This document shows positions 24,041 through 36,400 of a DNA stretch of 64,000 nucleotides, piece after piece; the stretch's first letter is position 1; each line of letters starts with the position of its first letter. Where the stretch lies: NCBI GenBank assembly GCA_025618425.1, contig CM046832.1:60849087-60913086 (forward strand), read 5' to 3'. The notes beneath the pieces were generated by a model, which did not search any database, was not told the DNA's origin, and was given only the letters and a program-made list of their open reading frames with translations. This DNA comes from Heliocidaris tuberculata. Lineage: Eukaryota > Echinodermata > Echinoidea > Camarodonta > Echinometridae. A program made the translations under genes and the position numbers.

Positions 24041-27000
24041 CCGTCCGTCCGTCCGTCCGTCCGTCCGTCCGTCCGTCCGTCCGTCCGTCCGTCTGTCCGT
24101 GTGTGCTCAGATGTTAGAAAATGCTACTTCTCCGTCATTTCTTGGCCGATTTTGATTCCGATTGTTTTATCTGATAGGGCTGGGTGGGGGCTTCCAAACT
24201 TCTACACAGAATTTTGAAATTCATTAATTATGCAAATTTATGCAAATTTATTCAAAATCAACGAAAAATGCTACTTCTCCTCTATTTCACATCGGATTTT
24301 GATTCCGATTGTTTTATCTGATAGGGCTGGGTGGGGGCTTCCAAACTTCTACACAGAATTTTGAAATTCATTAATTATGCAAATTTATGCAAATTTATTC
24401 GAAATTGACGAAAAATGCTACTTCTCTATTTCACATCGGATTTTTATTCCGATTGTTTTATCTGATAGGGCTGGGTGGGGGCTTCCAAACATCTACGCAG
24501 AATTTTGAAATTCATTAATTATGCAAATTTATGCAAATTTATTCAAAATTGAAGAAAAATGCTACTTCTCCTCTATTTCACATCGGATTTTGATTCCGAT
24601 TGTTTTATCTGATAGGGCTGGGTGGGGGGGGGGGGGGCTGCCAAACTTCTACACAGAATTTTGAATTTCATTATTCATGCAAATTTATGCAAATTTATTC
24701 AAAATGGCTGAAGGTTCATAATGTTTTCATGTTTTATATTTCAGTTGTATACATGCATTGTTGGTATTATCTTCTTTTGCATGCAGTAACATTATTATTT
24801 TATTCACTAAAGTTTTTCACTGAAGTTTTAAGGTTCAGGCTAGTTAATTTCCACAGATCTGCACTTCCGGCGGGGACATTTATTACGCATTGCGTAATTT
24901 ACTCATTCACTTGTTTTGTTTCAAGCGAGGGGGGGGGGATCTTCTTATTTTTTGTCCAAACATCTAGTACACCAACTCTATTAATGGCCAGGATATACAA
25001 TTTATAACACTGATCGAGATTAAGATGTTAATGTAGTGAATGTTTTTTGATTGTTTGATTGGAATGTGAAAAGCCCACCTTCCGGAGGTATGGTACATTT
25101 ACAGGAAGACCTTCTCTTTGATCTTTACAGATTTTTTGTTCATTCGATAAAGTCCCATGTTGCTTTTATATTTCCGCATGTGTGATACAAAGAACATTGT
25201 TTGCTGCATTTTCTTCTATATGCCGATCCAGTAATATCTCCTATCTTGTCTTTTTAATTTTATAGCTCTTATCCAAAAACCCATCAACTGGCAAGAATTT
25301 CTGATCCAGACACTGACAGGCACTAAAACCATTCCAGAGCAGATTTTGAAGGAGGTGAGAATACGATTGTAAAACATGACAAGATTGAGCTATCCATAGA
25401 GAAATTGTAATGCTTTGACTGTGCCTCATATGTGTAACAGGAAACTTAACCCAGCCCCATTTTTTTTAAAGTACTTGTAACTTAGATGAGTTGATGTAAA
25501 AAAAATTAAGATCAATCTTGTGAAATTTCCTCAGAAACCTGTCACGTCATTTTGTATCAGAATGTGTTATTTCATGCTTTCTAAACAAATGCTGATTCTG
25601 GAAACATGTATACCTACATCGTTTCAGTGACTGAATTCACACTGAAGTTTTATATGTCATTGAATCTAGGCTCCTAATAGCCTCTATCCAGTCATGAGAC
25701 TCAAGAAAGACATCCAGGTGGACGTCATAGATGACAAGTGCCCACTACAGGCCTGGATCTGTACAGTCATTGATAACTGTGGAGGTCGTTTGAAGCTCCG
25801 TAGCCTGGGATATCCTGATGATGATCAGGACTTTTGGCTCTTCTACCAGTCCTGGAGGGTCCACCCTCTTGGCTGGGCCAAGGAGAGGAAGGTGGCTATT
25901 GGACCCCCAAAACGTAAGTGCCCCTCCTTTCATGGTTTAATAACAGATTTGGGGGAGGCGTGTGGTCAGGAGATTTTTTTCTCCTTAATCTCATGGTTTT
26001 TGGTTTTTTTTAGTTTTTTTTTTTGCTGAAGTGAATAACAATTTAAATTTAGTTTCTGTTATATATTCTGAACATTGTTTTATTTATTCTTAGAGGCTAT
26101 TTGAGAGTAATACGTTAGATCAATCAGGCAGGCTCTTTTTCAGCATCAACTATAGAAAGAAAATGGACATGTATGGAAAATGAAAAGGTGGAGAAAGAAA
26201 TAGAGTACAAGAAAGAGAAAAGAAAGAGAGGTGTAGACTTTCGGGTCGTCGAACTTTTACCTGCATGTTACTTTAGATTTGGTCATGAAGCAGATTTTCT
26301 GTAATTAAGCATTTGAAGAAGATTTATATTGTTTCTACTCACTCTACTATATTTACATTTGTTTAAACATTCAGCCGTGAAGGACTACAATCCCCATTGC
26401 ATAACTGGACATTACATAGCCATGTACAAGAATGCTCTCAACAAAGCGGGGAACTCCCTCAACCTACCTGCCGAACTCTTCAAGGTATGTCCCGATCATA
26501 GGTTTATCTATTTGATTTTCTAAATTATACTAATAGTGAACATACGCATACATAATGAACTTGATACTTGTGCATACATAATGAACTTGATACTTGTACA
26601 TAAATAAACTCACACACAAATGAAACTTGAGCTTGAACATATTGGCCGGAATTCACAAAGGTGGTAATAGATTTGTACCATGGTTTATGCAGATTTTGTG
26701 GTATAAGTGCGCTTGATTTCGCGCGTACACTTAGAAAGATCCAATAATGAACGCGAGTGATTGGCAAAGTGCGCAAAATGCACGCTAGTTGCCATGGTTT
26801 AGATCATGGTTTATGTAAATTTACGCACAGTTTATTTCAATTTATTTACATTAACCATGGCAACTAGCGTGAAATTTGCACACTTTGCCAATCACGAGTG
26901 TTCATTATTGGATCTTTCTAAGTGTACGCACGAAATCAAACGCACTTATACCACAAAATCTGCATAAACCATGGTACAAATCTATTACCACCTTTGTGAA

Positions 27001-27424
27001 TTCGGGCCATGGAGTCAAACCTGGTTTAGGGACCACCTGTATAGAAAGACCACAATTTTTGTTTCCCTTGAAAAGTGTATTAAAGGAACCTGTACATATA
27101 GACCACCTGCTCATAAAGACTCATGTTTTTCTGGTCTCCCTTGAATGGTCTTTATATACAGGTTTCACTGTACTTCAGTTGCTTTGAAAAGGGGAAATCT
27201 CATATCAGAAAATATTTGAGCTGGTTTGGTGATGTGTTCCAAAGGTGACTGGGTATATGAATTGTGGTAAAAGCAATGTAGGAGACAGTATATGGCAAAG
27301 AAGATGGTTAAATCTTGCTGACAGAAAAGATGTGAGAAGTTCTGCGATGAAGAGTGTTGGCAAGTGGAGTTGCAGAAGATATATGGCAAAAAAACTGAGG
27401 AGATATATATTTAATCTGTGTGTA

Positions 27425-27479
<55 letters not shown>

Positions 27480-30400
27480 GTTCTGAACAGATCTAAATGT
27501 GTTTCAGTGTAAGGCTAACACATAACATGTATGAAAATGTGCTGAATCATCCTAAATGTCTCTAAATGCTTGTGTATTTCTATTTGTCTAGGAGCATAAC
27601 AAAATCAACATCCACAAGTTCCTAGCCGGAATGCGAATGGAAGCTGTCAATCCTGAGGCTCCTTCCCAGATCTGCCCAGCCACTGTCACCGAGGTATTCA
27701 ATATCTACTTCTTCCGGGTTACGATTGATGACCTTCGACCCGAGAGTGAGAGGAAGGAGATCAGGATCACTTGCCATGGAATGTCAGGAGGGATCTTTCC
27801 CATTGGCTGGGCTCAACAGAACGGTGTCACTGTGACCCCACCCAAAGGTGATTTTGTGCATAAAGTGTAACAGAAGATATGGGGAAATGCAAAATTGTGG
27901 ATCATTTAATTTTATGAAAGAAAAAAGAAATTGTTTAGGTAAATCTAATTGATATGGATTTTTGTCCCCGCCGAACGAAGTTCGCGAGGGGACTATGAAA
28001 CGGGCTCCGTTCGTGTGTGCGTGTGTCCGTCCGTCCGTCCGTCCGTCCGTCCGTCCGTCCGTCCGTCCGTCCGTCCGTCCGTCTGTCCGGTGTGTTAGAA
28101 AATGCTATTTCTCCGTCATTTCTTGGCCGATTTTGATTCTGATTGTTTTATCTGATAGGGCTGGGTGGGGGCTTCCAAACTTCTACACAGAATTTTGAAA
28201 TTCATTAATTATGCAAATTTATGCAAATTTATTCAAAATTGACGAAAAATGCTACTTCTCCTCTATTTCACATCGGATTTTGATTCCGATTGTTTTATCT
28301 GATAGGGCTGGGTGGGGGCTTCCAAACTTCTACACAGAATTTTGAAATTCATTAATTATGCAAATTTATGCAAATTTATTCAAAATTGACGAAAAATGCT
28401 ACTTCTCTATTTCACATCGGATTTTGATTCCGATTGTTTTATCTGATAGGGCTGGGTGGGGGCTTCCAAACTTCTACACAGAATTTTGAATTTCATTATT
28501 CATGCAAATTTATGCAAATTTATTCAAAATGGCTGAAGGTTCATAATGTTTCATGTTTTATATTTCAGTTGTATACATGCATTGTTGGTATTCTCTTCTT
28601 TTGCATGCAGTAACATTATTATTTTATTCACTAAAGTTTTTCACTGAAGTTTTAAGGTTCAGGCTAGTTAATTTCCACAGATCTGCACTTCCGGCGGGGA
28701 CATTTATTACGCATTGCGTAATTTACTCATTCACTTGTTTGTACATAGTTCAGGCTTGGTGTTTACAGGGATCCAATGGGAGAAAAATATTGAGAGATTG
28801 CAAAAAATGACCCTCAAATTTTTACCATTATATTTGCTTTTACAGGGTTTGTTGATGATTATTTTATGGTTGCTGGAAACATACATTTTTGGACAATTGC
28901 TCTATTTTAATTCTATTTCTTTCACTGTTAAGCAAAACTGCCCGTTTATTCAAAATTGATAAACAGTTAACAAAAAAACTGTTATGATTCGGCTGTACTC
29001 ACACAGGAGAAAAAGTTTTAAAAAAGAAGAAGCTTGTGCACAGATCTGAGTTTGGCATGCAAAGCTACAAAACTTCCCTTCATTGTTGTAAAATTCCAAT
29101 GAGTAACCAAAACTCTTTACTTCTCTACTCTCTCTACATTGTCAATCACAGGTTATGTCAATATGCAGCAAGGGAACCATTTTGATTGGAATACATACCT
29201 GAGGCATGTGAAGGGAAAACCAGCCAGTAGGAGTATATTCAAGCTGGTAAGTATACTGACTATTATGATGTTTCATAAACACGATAAAAACTACTTTCGA
29301 AAAATAAACTCAAGGGCAATTTCAAAGGCCTATTGTACTGCCCATAGAAATCAGGTTCGGATTACATAATACACCATTATAATGTTCGCACATTTCTAAA
29401 GGTGATAGACAGGGCTATTGAAATTGTCTTGAGTTTCTTTTTCGAAAGTAGTTTTTATCGTGTTCATAATGCATAAGAACTGTATCATAAGAGATCAAAG
29501 TTGAAGTATGCAGCATTGTGTCTCATATATGAATCTAAATTTGAAGTTTTTATGTTTTCATTAGATGAAAAATTGCAAACTTAACGACTTCACTGGGTTC
29601 ATTATTTAGAAAAACAAAATCTGTAAAGTGAAAGAAATATCCTCCAAAGTATGGTGGAATCCAAAATTTTTTTTTCCATGAAGCTCTAAGGTTCTACCAT
29701 ATTTCAGATTACAATCAGTTAAGTTGTTAAGAGTCATTTTTTAAATGCACTAGTTATAGAGCATGTACCTGAGACACCAAAACATTTACCAGATTCTTTG
29801 ATTCTTTACTTGTCTCTCTTGCTTTTGTTTTTCATTCAGAATTCTGAGCATGACTTCCAGCACGGCATGAAGCTAGAGGCGGTCAACCCCTTCAATGCCA
29901 ACCAGATCTGCCCCGCCACTGTGACCAAGATAGCCGGCCGCCACATGTGGTTGCACTTTGATGGCAGCAAGCTTCCCAACCACATCGTTGACGTTGAGTC
30001 GACAGATATCTTCCCTGTGGGGTGGTGCGAGAGCAATGGATATCTGCTTAGAACGCCCAAGAAACTCCTGGGTGAGTTCTTGAGAGTTATCTTTAAGCAT
30101 TGCAATTTTGCCTTTCTTCAATGGAAAGAGAAATATGCTTTCAATGAATAATTGTCCCCGCCGAACGAAGTTCGCGAGGGGACTATGAAACGGGCTCCGT
30201 TCGTGTGTGCGTGTGTGTGTGTGTCCGTCCGTCCGTCCGCCGTCCGTCCGTCCGTCTGTCCGTGTGTGCTCAAATGTAAGAAAATGCTACTTCTCCGTCA
30301 TTTCTTGGCCGATTTTGATTCCGATTGTTTTATCTGATAGGGCTGGGTGGGGGCTTCCAAACTTCTACACAGAATTTTGAAATTCATTAATTATGCAAAT

Positions 30401-33400
30401 TTATGCAAATTTATTCAAAATTGACGAAAAATGCTACTTCTCTATTTCACATCGGATTTTGATTCCGATTGTTTTATCTGATAGGGCTGGGTGGGGGCTT
30501 CCAAACTTCTACACAGAATTTTGAAATTCATTAATCATGCAAATTTATGCAAATTTATTCAAAATTGACGAAAAATGCTACTTCTCCTCTATTTCACATC
30601 GGATTTTGATTCCGATTGTTTTATCTGAAAGGGCTGGGTGGGGGCTTCCAAACTTCTACATAGAATTCTGAAATTCATTAATTATGCAAATTTATGCAAA
30701 TTTATCCAAAGTTGACGAAAAATGCTACTTCTCTATTTCACATCGGATTTTGATTCCGATTGTTTTATCTGATAGGGCAGGGTGGGGGCTCCAAAACTTC
30801 TGCACAGAATTTTGAAATTCATTAATTATGCAAATTTATGCAAATTTATTCAAAATTGACGAAAAAAAATGTTACTTCTCCTCTATTTCACATCGGATTT
30901 TGATTCCGATTGTTTTATCTGATAGGGCTGGGTGGGGGCTTCCAAAATTCTACACAGAATTTTGAAATTCATTATTCATGCAAATTTATGCAAATTTATT
31001 CAAAATGGCTGAAGGTTCATAATGTTTTCATGTTTTATATTTCAGTTGTATACATGCATTGTTGGTATTCTCTTCTTTTGCATTATTATTTTATTCACTA
31101 AAGTTTTTCACTGAAGTTTTAAGGTTCAGGCTAGTTAATTTCCACAGATCTGCACTTCCGGCGGGGACATTTATTACGCATTGCGTAATTTACTCATTCA
31201 CTTGTTAATTTTGTGTGTTGTCACCTCCTAAAGAACCAGAGTTCTGTATTTTTTGCTCAGAGCTGAAAGATACTCAAGTGACAATACATTAAAGATATGC
31301 TGGAGTACTGGGAGTTTCGCAAAAATTCCCCAGTTTGTTTTTTCTTTGTTTGTATTTCATGTGAAAGTTTCTTTTATTTAACTAATAAAATGAGCCGTAT
31401 TCACCCTGAAAGTGTCTTATATATTTATATTTTCATTTTGAAATTTTTCAACTTTTTGATATCGCCCCACGTCAAAAAGTAATAGACTATTTTGAATTTT
31501 AATATTTAGCTCCCTCTGAGGTTTTTGATATCCTATTCAGGGAAACTCTTGAAAATTTCTGATTTTTAGATCCTTAACAGAGATTTTTTAGATCTTGCAT
31601 AGTATTGTACATTGGTTCTTCTTACGACACAATTTTTAAAGGCATTGATTAACTTTGCCCAGGATTGAAAAAAAAAATCACTGTTCCAGCTAATGCTGTA
31701 ATCATAATTGCAAACCTTTAGCTCAGACAGGAATCGCCTGAGTTTTATAAGCTGATCGGTCGTTTATATATCAAGATATTTACGATTGAACATTGATGTC
31801 GGGATAGAGTACCACCGAACCCTAAAGAACTCTTACGGTTGACATACCTCGCTCTATCACAGAATACCGTACGGGCTGGAAACCTGCTCTGAAAATCGCC
31901 AAGCGCAGGTGCTTGGTTTTTGTGACTGCATCGCAGCGAAGAAGCCGAGCGACTTGCGCTAGCGATTGATCGCGATTTTCTCTTTTTTAGGATAGTAAAC
32001 GGGTTTCATTTTCTCTCATACTTTCATATATCCTTAATTATATATGTAGTTAGAGGACTGCACACAATTCACTGGCATTTGAGCTGATTTTACAATTTTT
32101 CACAAAGTTAATCAATCACTTTAATTTAAAAACTAGCTGTTATTTTGTCACAGTTGATACTGAATTTCTCATCTAAATTGACTCTCTACTGGTGAGATAT
32201 GAGTTATTATGCTGTCTAAGCATTAAATACTGAATGTTGATATATCTAGATACTTTGAATCATAGTTCAACTCTGTGAAGCGCCCTTTGACCAGTACTCC
32301 AATATCTCTTTAATACCATAGAAACATTGAGACTGATAATGAAATCTTTTAGTTTTGAAATCTAACATGAATTTCCTCTTAACACTAATTAAATCTCTTT
32401 GCATAAACTAATCATTCTACTAAGAAAATCTTAGTAGTAGGATCAACAAAGAGTAAGAAAGCAAAGAAAACTATTAATAGTATGAAACCTCTTTTATTTC
32501 TCCCCGTTCGTTCTTTTTTTCTCCCTAAACAGCAAGGAAAACCAAGAGAGTTGCCATTGTCTGGCCAGAAAAGCAGAGGTAAGTTCTTTAAGCTTTAAAC
32601 TTACAGTTTTTCTTCATAATAAAACAACACATTTGTTCATTTCATTGAAAGAACATATCACAGCAGTGATTTCTATGATCCTCTTCATACTAAATCTTTA
32701 AATTGATATAAATGTGTTTTTGTGATACACAATGGTTGGTAGTTGCAATGGAATGCAAACTATAGACGTTTTGAATTGATGGTCTATCTTCAATAAAAAT
32801 TGCCATTTCAACTCACTTGTCACTTACAAACATGGAATATTGCTCATAGTGGACACTTTAACAATAACTTTTTCATTTAGTCCACATACATTTACTGCAT
32901 TGTGAAATTGGAAATCAGCTTGATCTAGAATACATAGAGTATAGTATGCATAGTTTCATTATCACATATCTGAATTACTGTTTATCTGTACAATATGAGT
33001 TTCAGCTAATTTTGCCATTTTATGAAAAGTATTTCTTGTCCAAACAACCCATCGATTGCATTACAAACAATTCATAATGACTTTAATGAAAAAAGCTTCT
33101 CTCAAAAAGACATTACCAGGACTTAAGATTGCCTTCAATGTTCATACTTAAACAGGTTTGCGCCTATGAGCCCTGGACGGGATCTCTACCACAGAGTGAG
33201 GGAAGTGAGAGAGGCAGCCAGGGAGGAGGAAGGAGCAGAAGAAGGTATGATTAGCTGGATATTAGATGTTAGATTACACGTGCGTGTACTTTCCTGTTAA
33301 TCTGGTGATGTTGATAATGATAATGATGGAGATGGTGATGTTGATGATGATATTGTAATGATAATGATAAGAAGGAGGATTTTGATGATGTTCATGTTGT

Positions 33401-36400
33401 TTAGGTTTAAGATATGGTGATGAAAATAAAAATGTATGTGTAGATGGTGATGATGATGATAGAGGTGATGTAAATGATGGTGATGACAAGAAAAGATGAG
33501 AAAGAAAGATTATAATATTCACAGAGATAGTGATAATGATGATGCCAGCATCATTTTAGATGATGAGAAGTAAAATACATGATATTCACATGATGAAATG
33601 CTTTCTAAAAGTGATCCTTTCCTCTTCTTTCATCCACCAGATTGGATCAACAAGGTCTACTACAATCACAAATGCTTCTCAGGTCCCTACCTGAACAAGG
33701 GGCGCATCGCTGAGCTGCCCAAGTCTGTGGGCCCAGGCATGGTACCCCTAGTGCTACGAGAGGTACTCCACATGCTTATCAATGCTGCATACAAGCCTCC
33801 CAGGGTGCTCCGGGAGCTCCAGGTGGAGAATGAGGAGACTGCGGGTATGAACGGCTCCCTGCATGTTATGAAGGCAAAGTAAGTAACCTGCTATTTGATT
33901 CTACCTGTATTTATGATTTTCAATGATTTAACAAAAAGTTTGCTTGTCCCACTTACTGAATAATGCTTGAGTGTTATTATTATTAATAATAACTTACAAT
34001 TTAAAGTGACTTCCACAGTTTCTCACAAAATGCAATTTTAATCACAAAATACCGAACATGAACTTTTTGATTGTTCGGAACCAACAGGTACAAGGGCAAG
34101 AGTTACCGTGCCATGATAGAGCTGTGCAAGACGGCCAGTGAGGTACCAAGCTTCCTGAGGAACACCTGTCTAAACTTAGAATGCTGTCCTAACCTGGTCT
34201 CTCTCACCCAGGTAGAAGACTCCTGTCCAGAACAGTGCTTTAACCTCAACAAGAGTAAATACAGTAAGTTAAAACCAGTGCTGTGTTTTGAGAGTCTCTA
34301 CATTATGTCGACCATAAATATGTCATCACAAAGGTAACAAACCCTCACATCTAAAAAATGTGAAATGTTTAAGAGACAGAAAAATGTCACTGCCTTGACA
34401 GTACAACCAATATTGGCAGCCATTTTTTTTTCCAAAAAAGTTTGTCTGTTTTTGCATATTGTCATATCAGTTGTGATAATTGTGCTAATTATATGCGTAT
34501 ATAAAAAAAAAAACCTTGTTAAAATTAATAGTACATATGCAAAGAGGCTATGCTTATAGTTTAAAAGTTGAATGTACTTTAAATAATATTTGTCACTGAC
34601 AATCTTAACAGTTACCCTACTTGACCCTGTCTCTCACAGTCCAAGCATATGGCAGGAAACACAAGCCAGTCCGCATCGGCAGACCGCCCGCTCCCAAGCA
34701 ACCATCCAAGTCTGGGGACAAGAAGGGGAACGGGCGCCGGCGTAAGAAGAGGCGTCAGCTCTTCATCCACCGTAAGAAACACAACAACCTCAAGCCAGAC
34801 TCACCCGAGAAGAGCAGGGCAGAAGGAGGAGGAGTGGCGCAGGGAGGGGATGCTGCCCTAGGATTGAGCAGCGCTGAGGCAGAAGCAAGGAGAAGGGAAG
34901 TCCTTCACTCTGCAAAGAAACCCTTGGTCAGTAGGGCCAAAGCGTTGCTAGACTCTGCAAAGAGAACAAAGGTATGTTATGGTAAAAGGAGAGCATCTTT
35001 ACCCACTGACTAGACCCTTTCTGTTAGGATATCTTTCTTGAAGATTAAAGGAGCAGTGAAAGAATGTAATGGTAGTGATAAAGAAAGGGAAGATAAGATA
35101 ATATTTTTACTATATAGAGTCCCTAGATTTTATTTCTGTTATACTAAACTGTACCAAAATATTGGAAGGGTGTTTGACAATTGCCAATGTCTCATTTTTA
35201 AAAAAGAGATTGGGGGGGGGGGGGGGAATCTTCCTCAGACCTGTCTAAGGTGATGAAATTTGAAAAGATGAATACTGCATTCTGTGTAGACAGGTGGTCT
35301 TTCTGTACAGTTGGTCACTAAAGCAGGTTTGACCGTATTCTTATTCTGCCTCTTACGACATTGCAGCTTCAACACAGTACTCCCAAGCTGGTGCTCCCTC
35401 ACAGGGAGAGAGGCACCAAGATGAAGACCTTCGCTGCCAGACTCACATCCTCTAGAGCACAAAAGAAGGAGGAGGAGAGGCAGAGGATGGAACAACAAGA
35501 GAAACAACTCATGCAGCAACACCAAAAAAAGCTGCAACAGCAACAACTGCAGCAACAACAGCAACAACAATCGGAGGACCACAAACACAAACATGCCAAA
35601 GACAAGAAACAAGTAAGTTAGCCCATTAAGTGGACTTTTCAGTACATGTATTTTTATACTTTCTCATGGAGGTATCACCATGTGGAATTACAAGAAACAC
35701 TCGCTTTTCCCCCAAATCTCTGAAGAAGTTCCTCTTATTGGTGAAATAACCAGTAGAATAATCATGATAATGTGGTAAAAGGTTTGATGAAGCTTGCACA
35801 ATGTACAGCATGTGAAAGCTAACCTAAGATAGATCAATTTTACTGATTGTATAGAAGGAATAAAAAATCAGAATTAAAATGAAATCAACATCTTCGGATA
35901 GAGGACAACTAGAAGAACAAACGGCCTATATAAATGCAGAACCACCAGTGGCATAAACATGCCAAAGACAAGAATTAAGTTCATCATCTTATCCTAACAA
36001 CAATGATTGATTATCATTATTATCCTTTTCATCATAATTTTTATCATTATCATTAGGAGGTGATGTAATTCTACCCTGTGACGGGTTATTGAAGTTGATA
36101 TTCATTGAAACTTCATGACTATGATCTCCTATTTTGTTTCCTACAGACACCCATTCCAGGGAAGAGTGAGAGTAGCCTCAAGTTAGACAGCAACCCTCTT
36201 CATTGGAGTGTGGAAAAAGTCGTCAAGTTTATCAAGAAGACGGACTGTGCCAGTCTTGCCAAAGTATTCAAAGAACAGGTAAGAAATAAGGACAAGATAG
36301 TCTTAGAATCTTCGATGCAATCTGGGCCCCATCCATAATCAGTTGAAATAGATCCAGATTGATTGCAAGTCCTCCACCGTCGTCCTCCACCGTCTCTTTA

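Noticed and set aside
23830..24117. Plus-strand frame with repeated VRPS (also at 27962 and 30152)
   Set aside because: Reading of the (CCGT)n and (GT)n tracts in the pearl-like element; the same pseudo-peptide appears in every copy.
35235..35612. 125-codon minus-strand Leu-rich frame
   Set aside because: Antisense of the poly-Gln SFMBT exon 19 (CAA/CAG read backwards as Leu/Cys).
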